The notes under the pieces were generated by a model. It was not told the DNA's origin. It was given only the letters and a program-made list of their open reading frames with translations, and did not search any database. The translations under genes were made by a program, and so were the position numbers. From positions 4,279,389 to 4,343,388 of the forward strand of contig NZ_CP044205.1 in assembly GCF_009498235.1 (NCBI RefSeq): a stretch of DNA of 64,000 nt, given 5' to 3'. The DNA comes from Candidatus Methylospira mobilis. Lineage in GTDB: Bacteria > Pseudomonadota > Gammaproteobacteria > Methylococcales > Methylococcaceae. Shown piece by piece: positions 26,531-36,400 of this stretch (position 1 is the first letter of the stretch; each line of letters begins with the position of its first letter).

Positions 26531-27840
26531 GCGGAACGTACGCCGCGCTCCAAATGAATCTTTCGCGCCCTGCTCTTGCGCAGCCAGATGATAACGCCGG
26601 TCACGGACAGCATCACAATGGCTAAACCGGCTACGCTGACGAAGATACGATAGGGCAAACCGAATACGTCTCCTTCGTGCAGCGCTTTTAACCAGGCGCT
26701 GACGGTATAGCCGGAATGCTGGGTTGTCGGCAAATGCAAATGCTGCAGTTGTCCGCTGTACAGGTCGAAATACAGCGCGGTGATGCTGTTTTTCTGCTGA
26801 ACGTCCAGACTGCTTCTAACGCGGTAGTGGTAGCGTCCCAGCTCCGCTTGCCGGTATAACGCAATAGGCTCTTCAACGCTGAAGCCGTGAATTTCGGCTT
26901 GTTCCCGCATCAACCGCTCCGCCACGCTCTGGGCTTCGCGCCAGCCCAACGCGACCGCGCCTGGCTGCAGCGAACGCTTGGCCGGTTTTTCAAGCGGCGG
27001 AAGGTCGAAAAATATGCGCATGAATGGCTCATAGACTTCCTTGTGAAGATTGAAGGACACGCTGGACCAGGCGAATATCAGCAGCAGGGTCCACAGCCAC
27101 AACCCGCCCGCGCGGTGCAGGTCGAAGTTGATGCGGTAGCGGGAGGCCGTCCATTTCACCAGCCATGCCGGTTTCCAGCGATGCCAGAAGGAGCGCGACT
27201 GCTCCTGCGTTAGTAAAGCATTGCCTGCCGTACCGTTCGGCGTCGCCATAGGCCTGCCGCTCCGGCCGCTCCGGTTTTTTCGACCGGCCGGCAAGGTCAG
27301 ATAAAACGCAACAAAACAATCGACAGTCCACAGTAATGCAACGATGCCCAGCACCACATTGCCGGTTTTTCCCAGAGACAGGCCAAAGTGCAGGTGATAG
27401 ATGAAAGGCATCAGATTCTCGAGACCGGTTGGCAGTTCCTCCTTCCCCACCGTGCGCCGACCGCGCTCCCGGCCGGTTGCCGAATCGAGTATCAACTGGT
27501 TCGCGCCGAGTTCGTAGGGTTTACCGGTTTTCGGATCCGTTTTTGGCTTGACGCCAATAAGCGCCGAACCGGACGTATCGATATAAACCGTTTTGACTTC
27601 GGCTTGCGGCATTAACGCCTGAGCCGCAAGCGCCAGCTCGCCCAGCCCCAGCGCGGGCGCCGACCGGGCTGCAGGGAACAGATGCGGAGTGAGCGCATGG
27701 TTCAGCTCCGGCAGGAAAGCCAGCAAACTGCCGGTCAGTCCGACCACAATCAGAAAACCGGCTATGGACAAACCGACCCAGCGGTGCGCCAGCACCCAGA
27801 AATGACGGCTTACAGCGAGATTTCGTTGTCTTTTTTCCAT
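26527..27840 (-). CDS. PepSY-associated membrane protein (copy 1)
   Basis: Inner-membrane protein of about 437 residues of the PepSY_TM family, commonly iron-regulated and found with TonB-dependent siderophore receptors. Several members are thought to act as ferric-siderophore reductases. Four membrane helices are visible: [58 protein letters not shown] and [24 protein letters not shown] 27840 has GGAG upstream; the frame is open to 27870. It is the last gene of the leftward NRPS operon and ends overlapping receptor 2 tail to tail. A paralogue is at 53302. Confidence 0.88.
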   Translation of the reverse strand: MEKRQRNLAVSRHFWVLAHRWVGLSIAGFLIVVGLTGSLLAFLPELNHALTPHLFPAARSAPALGLGELALAAQALMPQAEVKTVYIDTSGSALIGVKPKTDPKTGKPYELGANQLILDSATGRERGRRTVGKEELPTGLENLMPFIYHLHFGLSLGKTGNVVLGIVALLWTVDCFVAFYLTLPAGRKNRSGRSGRPMATPNGTAGNALLTQEQSRSFWHRWKPAWLVKWTASRYRINFDLHRAGGLWLWTLLLIFAWSSVSFNLHKEVYEPFMRIFFDLPPLEKPAKRSLQPGAVALGWREAQSVAERLMREQAEIHGFSVEEPIALYRQAELGRYHYRVRSSLDVQQKNSITALYFDLYSGQLQHLHLPTTQHSGYTVSAWLKALHEGDVFGLPYRIFVSVAGLAIVMLSVTGVIIWLRKSRARKIHLERGVRSA

Positions 27841-27891
27841 AATCGAGTCTCCAAAACCAAGCTGCCGCAATGAAAGAAAGGAACGGACAGA

Positions 27892-29322
27892 TTACGCGGC
27901 ATAGGCTGCTTCCCTGAAAATGGCGGCGATCTGGTCGATGTTGTTTTCAGTCACTATCAGCGGCGGCAGCAGGCGCGCGACGCTGCCCTGACGGCCTCCC
28001 AACTCCAGTATCAGCCCGCGTTTGAGACAATTCCGCTGGATTCTCCGCGCCGACTCGCTGCAAGGCGGATGCGCGCCCAGTTCGTCCCGCGCGGCATGCG
28101 GGTCGATTATTTCAATACCGATCATCAATCCGCGTCCGCGCACTTCGCCGATAGCCGGGCAACCGGCCTGAATGCAACGAAGATGATTCATAAGGCGTTC
28201 GCCCATGATTTCGGCATGGTGATCGAGTCGATGCTCTCTGATGAAACGCAAGGTGGCCGCTCCTGCCGCCATCGCAAGTTGATTGCCGCGAAAGGTGCCG
28301 GCATGCGCGCCGGGTTGCCAGCGATCCAGATTTTCATGGTAGACCACCACGCTCAACGGTAACCCGCCGCCTACGGCTTTGGACAACACCACGACATCCG
28401 GCTCTATCCCTGCGCGCTCGAAAGCAAACATGTTTCCGGTACGGCCTATGCCGGTTTGCACCTCATCGATAATCAACGGAATGTCGTATTTTCGCGTGAT
28501 GCGGCGCATCCCTCTGAGCCAGTCATCCGGCGCTGGAATAACGCCGCCTTCGCCTTGCACCGCCTCCAGTATCATTGCTGCGGGCGGCGCAATACCGCTA
28601 TTGCTGTCAGCCAGCAGCCGATCGATATAGGAAAGCGAAGCGCGCCATCCCGGTTCACCGCCGAGGCTGAACGGGCAGCGATAACTGTAAGGGAACGGAA
28701 GAAAATGCACTTCCGGCATCAAGCCAGCCACACTGGCCTTGGGACCGATTTCGCCGGTTATGCCGAGCGCGCCGTGCGTCATGCCGTGATAAGCGCCGTG
28801 GAATGCCAATATCGACCGGCGCCCGGTCGCTGTCTTGACCAGTTTGAGCGCGGCTTCAATCGCATCGGCGCCGGAGGGGCCACAGAATTGAATACGCGCG
28901 GAAGCGGCAAAGTCGCTGTTAAAACAACGGAAAAGTTCATGCACGAACGCATCCTTGACCGGCGTGGTTAAGTCCAGCGTCTGCCACGGCGTGCCGTCAG
29001 CCACCGCGCGCTGCACGGCGTCGACGGCTACCGGGTGCCGATGGCCCAACGCAAGAGCACCGGCGCCCGCCAGACAATCGATATAGCGTCGGCCGTCGGC
29101 GTCTTCGACATAAACGCCTTCGGCGCGGCAGATGGCGATAGGAAGTTTGCGTGGATAAGTGCGCGCATTGGATTCGAAACCGGCTTGCCTGTCGAGATAA
29201 TAGCTGTTGTCCCATGCATCATCCTTTTTTCTTCGCTCCCCCAACGGCGTCAGCAAAACTTCCTGGCTAAAGATTTTGGGCGTTTGTTCAACGGTTTTTA
29301 GCTCAATAACATTCTGTCTCAC
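27892..29322 (-). CDS. pvdH: Diaminobutyrate-2-oxoglutarate transaminase (PvdH-like)
   Basis: Class III PLP aminotransferase, about 476 residues, making L-2,4-diaminobutyrate from aspartate semialdehyde with glutamate. Motifs: LAGAGALALGHRHP near the N-terminus, FHGAYHGMTHGALGITG, IIDEVQTGIGRTGNMFAFE, the PLP lysine in VVLSKAVGGGLPLSVVV, and TFRGNQLAMAAG. GTG 29322 is preferred: its GTGA overlaps the ABC transporter stop and GGAG lies 8-9 bases before. An in-frame ATG at 29352 would overlap more. In pyoverdine loci PvdH feeds Dab to the NRPS; here no adenylation domain with an obvious Dab code is in the window, so the Dab may serve another module. Confidence 0.9.
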   Translation of the reverse strand: MRQNVIELKTVEQTPKIFSQEVLLTPLGERRKKDDAWDNSYYLDRQAGFESNARTYPRKLPIAICRAEGVYVEDADGRRYIDCLAGAGALALGHRHPVAVDAVQRAVADGTPWQTLDLTTPVKDAFVHELFRCFNSDFAASARIQFCGPSGADAIEAALKLVKTATGRRSILAFHGAYHGMTHGALGITGEIGPKASVAGLMPEVHFLPFPYSYRCPFSLGGEPGWRASLSYIDRLLADSNSGIAPPAAMILEAVQGEGGVIPAPDDWLRGMRRITRKYDIPLIIDEVQTGIGRTGNMFAFERAGIEPDVVVLSKAVGGGLPLSVVVYHENLDRWQPGAHAGTFRGNQLAMAAGAATLRFIREHRLDHHAEIMGERLMNHLRCIQAGCPAIGEVRGRGLMIGIEIIDPHAARDELGAHPPCSESARRIQRNCLKRGLILELGGRQGSVARLLPPLIVTENNIDQIAAIFREAAYAA

Positions 29323-31052
29323 GACGACATCTCCAATTCGGTTTGTTGCCATTCGTTATCCGCGTTGTTACACGATTCCGTTTCTTGTTTTTCAACCGGT
29401 ATTTCCGTCAGCCTGCCGTCGTTTAATTTGAGACAGCGGTCGGCAAGATGGAAATAACCGTCGTCATGGGTAATCACGACCACGGTTTTCCCTCTCGCTT
29501 TCAGCGCAGGTAGAATTTCGGTGTAAAAAATATTTTTAAAAACAGGATCCTGGTCTGCCGCCCATTCGTCAAATAGGTAAAAAGGGCGGTCTTCCAGATA
29601 AGCGACCAACAGCGCCAGACGCTTTCGCTGTCCCTGCGACAGATTCAATGTCGAGAAGACGCCCTGATCGATTTGCACCTTATGATCGAGCTGCAGATGG
29701 ACGAGGTAAGCGCGCGCATCGGCGTCCAGTTCGTGATTTTGAAAGCCGAGCAGACTGTCGAATAGATAAAAATCCGAAAATACCGCGGAAAACTGTTGCC
29801 GGTACAATTCGCGGTTTTGATAGGTAACTTCGCATCCGCCGAGGCGAATTTTGCCTTGTTCCGGGTTATAAAGCCCGGCCAGCAGCAGCGCCAGAGTGGT
29901 TTTTCCACTGCCGTTGCCGCCGATCAGAAAAACTATTTCTCCCGGATTCAGCGTCAGATTGACTGGCCCCAGCATGAAACTCCGTTCTTCCCGGTCACTG
30001 TGATAACTGTGTGTAATATCAATCATTTCCAGGCATGAGGCCTGTTCACAAAACGGAAGGATTGCCGGATCCGGCGCTATTTCCTGCGCTTCGGACTCGG
30101 AACTCAGCTTTTGCACCTTTTTCAGTGCGACGCGCGCCCGCTCGAAGACGGGCAGGCTTTCCATCATGATGGTAAGCGGGGAAATCATGTACAGAATAGT
30201 CAGACAATAGCCTCTGAGCATCTGGGGCGTCACCTCCTCCATGGAAAACAGGCCGAAGCGCGCCGCTGCCTCCCTGATCAGGTGCTGAAAATCGGGCATC
30301 AGAAACAACGCAACGCCGATCAGCACATAGAACAAGCCGTTTCCCCAGTTATTGGCGAGGATATGACGGCTCATTCCCGAGGTATAATGGCTACGGTAAT
30401 GAGCCGCGCTGGTTTCCAGACATTCGTTCAGGAAAGCGTCACGGCGCGACCGGTGAAGCTTGAGTTCCTTGATGCCCTGGGTCAGCCCCTTGAAATGCCC
30501 GTAAAGGTCATCGTTATATTCGCGGGCCGTTCGAAGTCCGCGCAAAGCCTGTTTCGTTATCAAACGGAAACTGCTTATTCCAATCGCTATTGTGACCGCC
30601 ACGAGAATGAAAAGCGCGCCGGATAACCAACCCAGATAGCCAAGACAGCCAACCACAATGGCGGCATTGATGCAGAATAACGGCAGCCACCGGAAGGATT
30701 CGGCCAGGGTCGTAACGTCGTCGGTCAGCGAGGCCAATATCCGCGCCGGCCCCAACTGCTGCAGATTGCTTAGCGACGCTTTCAGTATTTGCCTGCTCAG
30801 TTTCAGACGTAAGTCGAAGATAACGTTTTGCCCGAGACGCAACAACAGCAGAGCCGATGCCGCGCGCGCCGTTAGCAACAGCACGCATAATCCGGCAAAG
30901 AGCCAGCCCAGACCGGCTATCTTGTTCTGCTCTCCACCCAATGCGGTATTAATTACTGCAACCAGACCGACCCCCCCCAACCCGCTCAGCAACCCACACA
31001 GCATCGACATCGACAGCATCCAGCGCGAGTTTTTCAACAAAAAACGTATCAT
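29319..31052 (-). CDS. pvdE: Cyclic-peptide/siderophore export ABC transporter (PvdE/SyrD-like)
   Basis: Fused membrane-ATPase half transporter, 577 residues. Six membrane helices occupy the first 320 residues (MLSMSMLCGLLSGLGGVGL, GWLFAGLCVLLLTARAASAL and others). The ATPase has Walker A GGNGSGKTTLALLLAG (about residue 379), signature LNLSQGQRKRLALL and Walker B FYLFDEWAADQDP (about residue 492). It exports acylated siderophore precursors to the periplasm in pyoverdine-type systems. ATG 31052 overlaps the acylase stop (ATGA); the open frame to 31391 is antisense-like extension. It is coupled at its end to the transaminase. Confidence 0.93.
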   Translation of the reverse strand: MIRFLLKNSRWMLSMSMLCGLLSGLGGVGLVAVINTALGGEQNKIAGLGWLFAGLCVLLLTARAASALLLLRLGQNVIFDLRLKLSRQILKASLSNLQQLGPARILASLTDDVTTLAESFRWLPLFCINAAIVVGCLGYLGWLSGALFILVAVTIAIGISSFRLITKQALRGLRTAREYNDDLYGHFKGLTQGIKELKLHRSRRDAFLNECLETSAAHYRSHYTSGMSRHILANNWGNGLFYVLIGVALFLMPDFQHLIREAAARFGLFSMEEVTPQMLRGYCLTILYMISPLTIMMESLPVFERARVALKKVQKLSSESEAQEIAPDPAILPFCEQASCLEMIDITHSYHSDREERSFMLGPVNLTLNPGEIVFLIGGNGSGKTTLALLLAGLYNPEQGKIRLGGCEVTYQNRELYRQQFSAVFSDFYLFDSLLGFQNHELDADARAYLVHLQLDHKVQIDQGVFSTLNLSQGQRKRLALLVAYLEDRPFYLFDEWAADQDPVFKNIFYTEILPALKARGKTVVVITHDDGYFHLADRCLKLNDGRLTEIPVEKQETESCNNADNEWQQTELEMSS

Positions 31053-33427
31053 GGTGTTCCTGCTGTTGCGGACGGTTGGAAAGCTAGCCGGTATACGGAT
31101 TGGCCTGACAGCAACGGGAGCGGTCTGCCTTCTATCCAGGCCTGATGCTGATCGCCGTAATGCGGGGACAGCGGATGACCTGATTGCCCTCCGGGCATAT
31201 GCAGTATCCCCAGGTTTTCCTGGCCGGGGCTGACTATCAATCGTTCGCTGGCGCCATTGCCATGCGCGTACCAGCGTATACATTGGGCGCATCCCGGCAA
31301 CGCCTGTTTCGGCATGTCGAGCCAGTATTTCAGCAATGGCAACGAAGATGAAAGCGGGTGCATCATCGACACCTGGTTGTTTTGCCCCCAATCGGGAGGT
31401 AGTTGCGTTTTAGCCTGAGATTGTTCGTCAACATTGCGTTCGGCGCGCTTCAGCACATCGTACAGAAAGGAATTCCAATCCTTATAGTTTGTCTTTTCGG
31501 GCTGCAATTCCGGCAACTTCGCTTCCAGCAGCCGTTGCAGCGGTCCGTCGACTGTGGCGCGGGAAAAACGAAATGCAGGATCCAGACTGCGGCATTTACC
31601 CAGGAATGGCGAGATAACCGTATCGATCAACATGCGCCGGAATTCGACTACAATCGCTAATCCGGTCGAGTCCCGTTCGGCGAATCCATCCCATCTTTCC
31701 AGGCTGCTTCTTAATTGCGCATCCGATTCCCGGTCGCCGTTATCAAGAACGGACAACGCCAGCTGCTGATAAAACCTATAAAATTCGGTGCGCGTATCCA
31801 GTTGAAGATCCAGCAAGTCGCGCTCGGTAATTTCCTTCGCTTGGGAAAGACGCTCGCCTATCCGGTAGGCGCGGTAGCCATTATCAAAATAGTGGCCGAT
31901 GACGTAAGGATAACGATAGTCGACCATACGTTGATTGGCATTGACGATGAATCCAGACGGCGGGTTCTGAGTCCGTGGTAGTTCATCAGGCGGGACATAT
32001 CCGTCCCAGCCGCGCATACCATCCGCCCAGGAGGCGCTGACGGCCCCATCCAGACCAAAGCGCTTGGGTATTTTTCCAGTGATGGTCCATCCGATGTTTC
32101 CGTTGCTGTCGGCGACCAGCGCGTTCAAGGGCGGACTTCCCGCACGATTAAACAGGTTAAGCGCGCTAGTAACGTCCATGGCTTTATCCAGATCAAGCAT
32201 CTGTAAATCCGTAGCGGCCGGGTCCAGGGCGGTCCAGCGCACGGCCACCGGCTTTCCCAGCAATGAATCGGGTAACACCGGTCCCCAAATGGTTGTTCGC
32301 ACATTGATTGTTTGGTCAGATTCGCCGCGCACCTGCATCGTTTCCGCCCGTTCGCCGAACTTTGCCGGCCCTTGGGGCGTGTGGTAGCGTTGAGGGTCGC
32401 CGGGATCGACATTCACCGAGACCAGATCAACGAAATCGCCCTGTATGCTGGTAAGCCCCCATGCAACCCGTCCGTTGGAGCCGACCGCCAGCAAGGGAAC
32501 GCCCGGCAGCGTCAACCCGGTAAGCCTGACGTCTCCGTAGCTGATTTCCGCCCGGTACCAGATATTCGGCATCCGCAATTTCATGTGCATGTCGTTGGCC
32601 AGTATGGTTCGACCATTCCAGGTTTTTTGAGGTCCGACTACCCAGGCGTTGGAACCCCCGGACGGAGCGCCATAGTCGGATATGCCGCTATATTGTTCAT
32701 TTCCCGCGCCGTGCTGCAGCAATGCAGCCAAATCATCCTTCGGTAGCGGTACCGGCCGGTTTTGCGCAGATAGGCCATTCAGAATTTGATCGGTATAGTG
32801 ATCCATCGGCGGAGTAAAAAAATCATAGACGGCTGGCGGCAATGCGGCTTTCATGGTCGTATCCATGCGCTCCGCTTCACCCGTCCACCCCAGCGTTTCC
32901 TCCATGCCCAGTACCACCAGCAAGCTGTCTTCGGGCCGCCAGACAGCGGGCCGGTATCTCAACAGCAGAAACTCGGGCGGTAAAACCTGCATGGCGTTCA
33001 TCGCCTGATTTACACCCTGCGCATAGGCTTCGAGCACACGCTTTTCATCCTCAGGGAGACGTTGCAGTATGTTTTTGGCCACTTGCTCGAAGCCCATCAC
33101 GCGATGCCGAATGTCGGATTTCTTTAATCCCGCTCCCATCACCTCGGCCAGACGGCCCGCCATTTGCCTCCGCGACAAATCCATTTGGAACAAGCGTTCC
33201 CCGCACGTCACAAAACCCAAAACGCGGAACGCGTCTTCGCGGTTTTCAGCTGAAATTTTTGGGATGCCCAATTTATCCAGGCTTACCTCGGCCGGAGCGC
33301 CAAGCCCGGCAAGCTGCTGTACCCCGTCGAATTTCGGCAGCGATAACCGCAATACCAGGTACAGTCCTGCAATCAGGGACGTAGCGAGCAAGCCCATGCT
33401 CAACAGAAGCCGGAACCGGCGTTTCAT
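31049..33427 (-). CDS. Penicillin acylase family protein (PvdQ-like siderophore acylase)
   Basis: Ntn-hydrolase precursor, about 792 residues. An N-terminal hydrophobic anchor (LLLSMGLLATSLIAGLYLVL) is followed by the alpha-subunit region (FRVLGFVTCGERLFQMDLSR), a linker, and the autocleavage/nucleophile serine in PSGGSNAWVVGP (about residue 257). The beta subunit follows (ANDMHMKLRMPNIWYRAEIS, VAWGLTSIQGDFVDL). PvdQ removes the fatty-acyl chain of pyoverdine precursors in the periplasm; the location between exporter and NRPS genes implies the same role here. ATG 33427 (or 33433) is 3-9 bases after the NRPS stop. Confidence 0.9.
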   Translation of the reverse strand: MKRRFRLLLSMGLLATSLIAGLYLVLRLSLPKFDGVQQLAGLGAPAEVSLDKLGIPKISAENREDAFRVLGFVTCGERLFQMDLSRRQMAGRLAEVMGAGLKKSDIRHRVMGFEQVAKNILQRLPEDEKRVLEAYAQGVNQAMNAMQVLPPEFLLLRYRPAVWRPEDSLLVVLGMEETLGWTGEAERMDTTMKAALPPAVYDFFTPPMDHYTDQILNGLSAQNRPVPLPKDDLAALLQHGAGNEQYSGISDYGAPSGGSNAWVVGPQKTWNGRTILANDMHMKLRMPNIWYRAEISYGDVRLTGLTLPGVPLLAVGSNGRVAWGLTSIQGDFVDLVSVNVDPGDPQRYHTPQGPAKFGERAETMQVRGESDQTINVRTTIWGPVLPDSLLGKPVAVRWTALDPAATDLQMLDLDKAMDVTSALNLFNRAGSPPLNALVADSNGNIGWTITGKIPKRFGLDGAVSASWADGMRGWDGYVPPDELPRTQNPPSGFIVNANQRMVDYRYPYVIGHYFDNGYRAYRIGERLSQAKEITERDLLDLQLDTRTEFYRFYQQLALSVLDNGDRESDAQLRSSLERWDGFAERDSTGLAIVVEFRRMLIDTVISPFLGKCRSLDPAFRFSRATVDGPLQRLLEAKLPELQPEKTNYKDWNSFLYDVLKRAERNVDEQSQAKTQLPPDWGQNNQVSMMHPLSSSLPLLKYWLDMPKQALPGCAQCIRWYAHGNGASERLIVSPGQENLGILHMPGGQSGHPLSPHYGDQHQAWIEGRPLPLLSGQSVYRLAFQPSATAGTP

Positions 33428-33435
33428 TGCCATGA

Positions 33436-36400
33436 TTAATACACCTCCAGGCCATTATTGCCGACCCTGGCTGCGACTGAATCAAGCGCTTGCCGAAGCG
33501 AGCGATGCATGGCGTCAGCCTTGATTATGCCGATATGATCGCAATCCTCGACGATTACGGCGCGCGCACCGTTGCGGCTGTACCGTCCCCAATCGACCGG
33601 CACGCGACCCTGATCATCCAGTGCCGCTTGCGCCCACCAGATATGGATCGGCGCGTTTATGAGCGGCGGGACGAAGTTGGAGGACATAACCCTGCCTTTC
33701 TTTCCTTCGGTATATTCCGCCACCAAGGGCTCTATTGGCAGATCCCGCAACCAGTAACCGCGGCTTTTTCCCCACTCCGCGATGTGTCTGAACCCTTCGA
33801 TTTCGGGCGATTCGGTCCATATCCGCTCCAACTCCTGGCGTTCGATAAGCGTTAAATTGGCAAAGGCCAGCGATTCCGCCTTGTCGAAAATATCCAAAGC
33901 CCTTGCCAGGACGTCCAGGCTGGGGCGTTCTTGCGCCGTATCCGTTGATGCGCGCAAACGCGTGTCTATCAATCCGGTAAAGGCTACGGATTCCGCAGAC
34001 TCCCGTTCCAGTCGCTCGGCGACAGCCAGTGCAAGCAGCCCCCCCATCGACCAGCCCAATAACAGATAAGGGCCGGAAGAATGGCTGCGGATCACGCGCG
34101 CATATTCATCAGCCAGGCCGGCAATGGATGGATCTTCCTGGTTTTTTCCAAAGAAATAGCGTGATTGAATGCCATAAACGCTACGTTGCGGATGTAACGC
34201 GTCGGCGAGCGATTGGTAGGGATACACAAGCCCGCCCGAAGGATGAAAGCAATAGAGCGGCACAGCGCTGTTCGGGCCTTTGTTCAGTAAAACAACGGTT
34301 GACTCGGTTGCCGCGTCATGACGTTGCGCGATGTGCTTCGCCAGTTTTTCCATGGTAGGAGACTGGAAAATGGAGCTGTATGGCAAGTCGCTGCACAGGG
34401 TATTCCTGATACGTTCCAGCAACCGGTAAGCCATCAGCGAATGTCCGCCGAGCTCGAAGAAGTTGTCGTGGACGCCGACGCGCTCGACATCAAGCACCTC
34501 GGCCCAAATGGCGGCAAGCCGCCGTTCGGTCTCGTTGCGCGGCGCGACATACCGTCCGGCCAAATGCGCACCGAAATCCGGGTCGGGCAGCGCCCTGTGA
34601 TCCAGCTTGCCGTTGGCGGTCAACGGCAGCGCCTCCAGCCTGACGAACGCCGAAGGCACCATGTAATCGGGCAATACGCCCGAAAGATAACGCCGCAGGG
34701 CATCGGTTTCCAGCGCCGCTTCCGGACCGGTCAGATAGGCGACCAGCCGCTTGCCGCCGCTACGGTCTTCGCGCGCCAGCACCGCCGCATCGTTGACGTG
34801 GGGGTACTGCAGCAGCCGGGTTCGAATTTCACCCGGTTCGATACGGTAGCCGCGGATCTTGACCTGCTGGTCGATGCGTCCCAGATATTCGATGTTGCCG
34901 TCAGGCCGGTAACGTACCCGGTCGCCGGTGCGATAGAGGCGTTCCCCGGTCCCGAACGGATCGGGAATGAAGCGTTCCGCGGTCAGGTCGGGCCGCTTCA
35001 GGTAGCCTTGCGCCAGTCCGTTCCCGCCGATATAAAGCTCGCCGGCCGCGCCCGTGGGCGCCGGTTCGAGGCTATCGTCGAGAATATAGACCCGGGTATT
35101 AGCTATCGGGCGGCCGACCGGCATCGCCGTCTGCGCCGCGATGTTTTGCGTCTCCGGGGTAATGGCGTATATCAGCGAGCCCACGGTTGTTTCGGTAGGG
35201 CCGTAGTGATTAAGAATACGGCATTCGGGCCGGCAGGCCGCAATGCGTTCGACCAGGGCGCCGGGAAGGACGTCGCCGCCGCAGATCAGGGCGCGGCGCG
35301 GCGCGATGTTGCCGTGTCCGGATGAGTCCAGCAGCCCGGCCAGATGGGCCGGTACGATCTTCAGCACGTCAATCGGGTGGCGTTCGACATAGTCGGCCAG
35401 CAAGTGTCCGTCGGTGGCCGCGTCGCGGCCGATCAGGTGCAGGCATCCGCCCGAAGCCAGCGCAGGAAATAAAACGGTATTGCCCAGATCGGCGGCGAAG
35501 GTGGAAACCAGAGCGTATTGCAATCCTGGGGCGGCCTGGATTCGTTCGATGATGCTGCGCGTATAGCCGGCAATGCCGCCGTGGGTCACAGCGACGCCTT
35601 TCGGAACGCCGGTCGAGCCGGAGGTGTAGATCACATAGGCGAGGCTGCCCGGTCCGGTTTGTCCTGCGGGGCAGGCCGCGCTTTCGGCGGCAATGCGCGG
35701 CCAGTCGCGATCCAGAAAAATGCGCGGCCGATGGCCGGGCAGGGAATTGTCCAGCCGTGCGAAGGTAAGCAGCAGCGCCGGTTCGGCGTCGTCGAGCATG
35801 CTGCGCAGCCGTTCCTGGGGGTAGTCCGGTTCCAAAGGCAGATAGGCGCAGCCGGCCTTGAGGACGCCCAGCACGGCGACGACCATTTCGAGCGAACGCT
35901 CGACGCACAGCCCGACGATGTCGCCGGGAGCGACGCCCTGCCGCTGCAAAAAGCGGGCAAGCTGATTGGCGCGCGAGTCGAGTTCCCGGTAGGTGAGCGT
36001 CTGCTGTTCAAATCTCAGTGCGAGGGCGTCGGGCGTCTGCTCGGCCTGCGTTTCGAACAGGCGGTGAAGACAGGCGTCCGCGCAGTTGTTATGCGTGGCG
36101 TTCCATTCGACGAGCAGACGGCGGCGTTCGGCTTCGGGGAGCATGGGCAGTTCGCTCAGGCGCGCTTCGGGGCGCGCCGCGATGCCGGCCAGCAATATCT
36201 GGTAATGTTCCGCCAGCCGCGCTATGGTCGATTCTTCGTACAGGTCGGTGGCGTACGTGATCAATCCATCCAGACCGTTCGGGGTTTCGTTTAGGCTGAA
36301 AGTCAGATCAAATTTCGCCGATTGAGTGCTCGTTTTCAGCGCGCTGACATGCAGGCCTGCAATATGCAGTTTACTTTCCGGCGTGTTCTGGAGCACCAGC

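Noticed and set aside
31053..31391. N-terminal extension of the ABC transporter frame
   Set aside because: It is a shadow of the acylase 3' end; the ATG at 31052 begins a typical membrane segment and overlaps the acylase stop.
34318..35325. Long plus-strand open frames across the three A domains (also 37857-38759 and 40638-42008)
   Set aside because: They are antisense shadows of the NRPS genes, repeated only because the DNA itself is repeated, with arginine-rich unprotein-like composition and no start signals.
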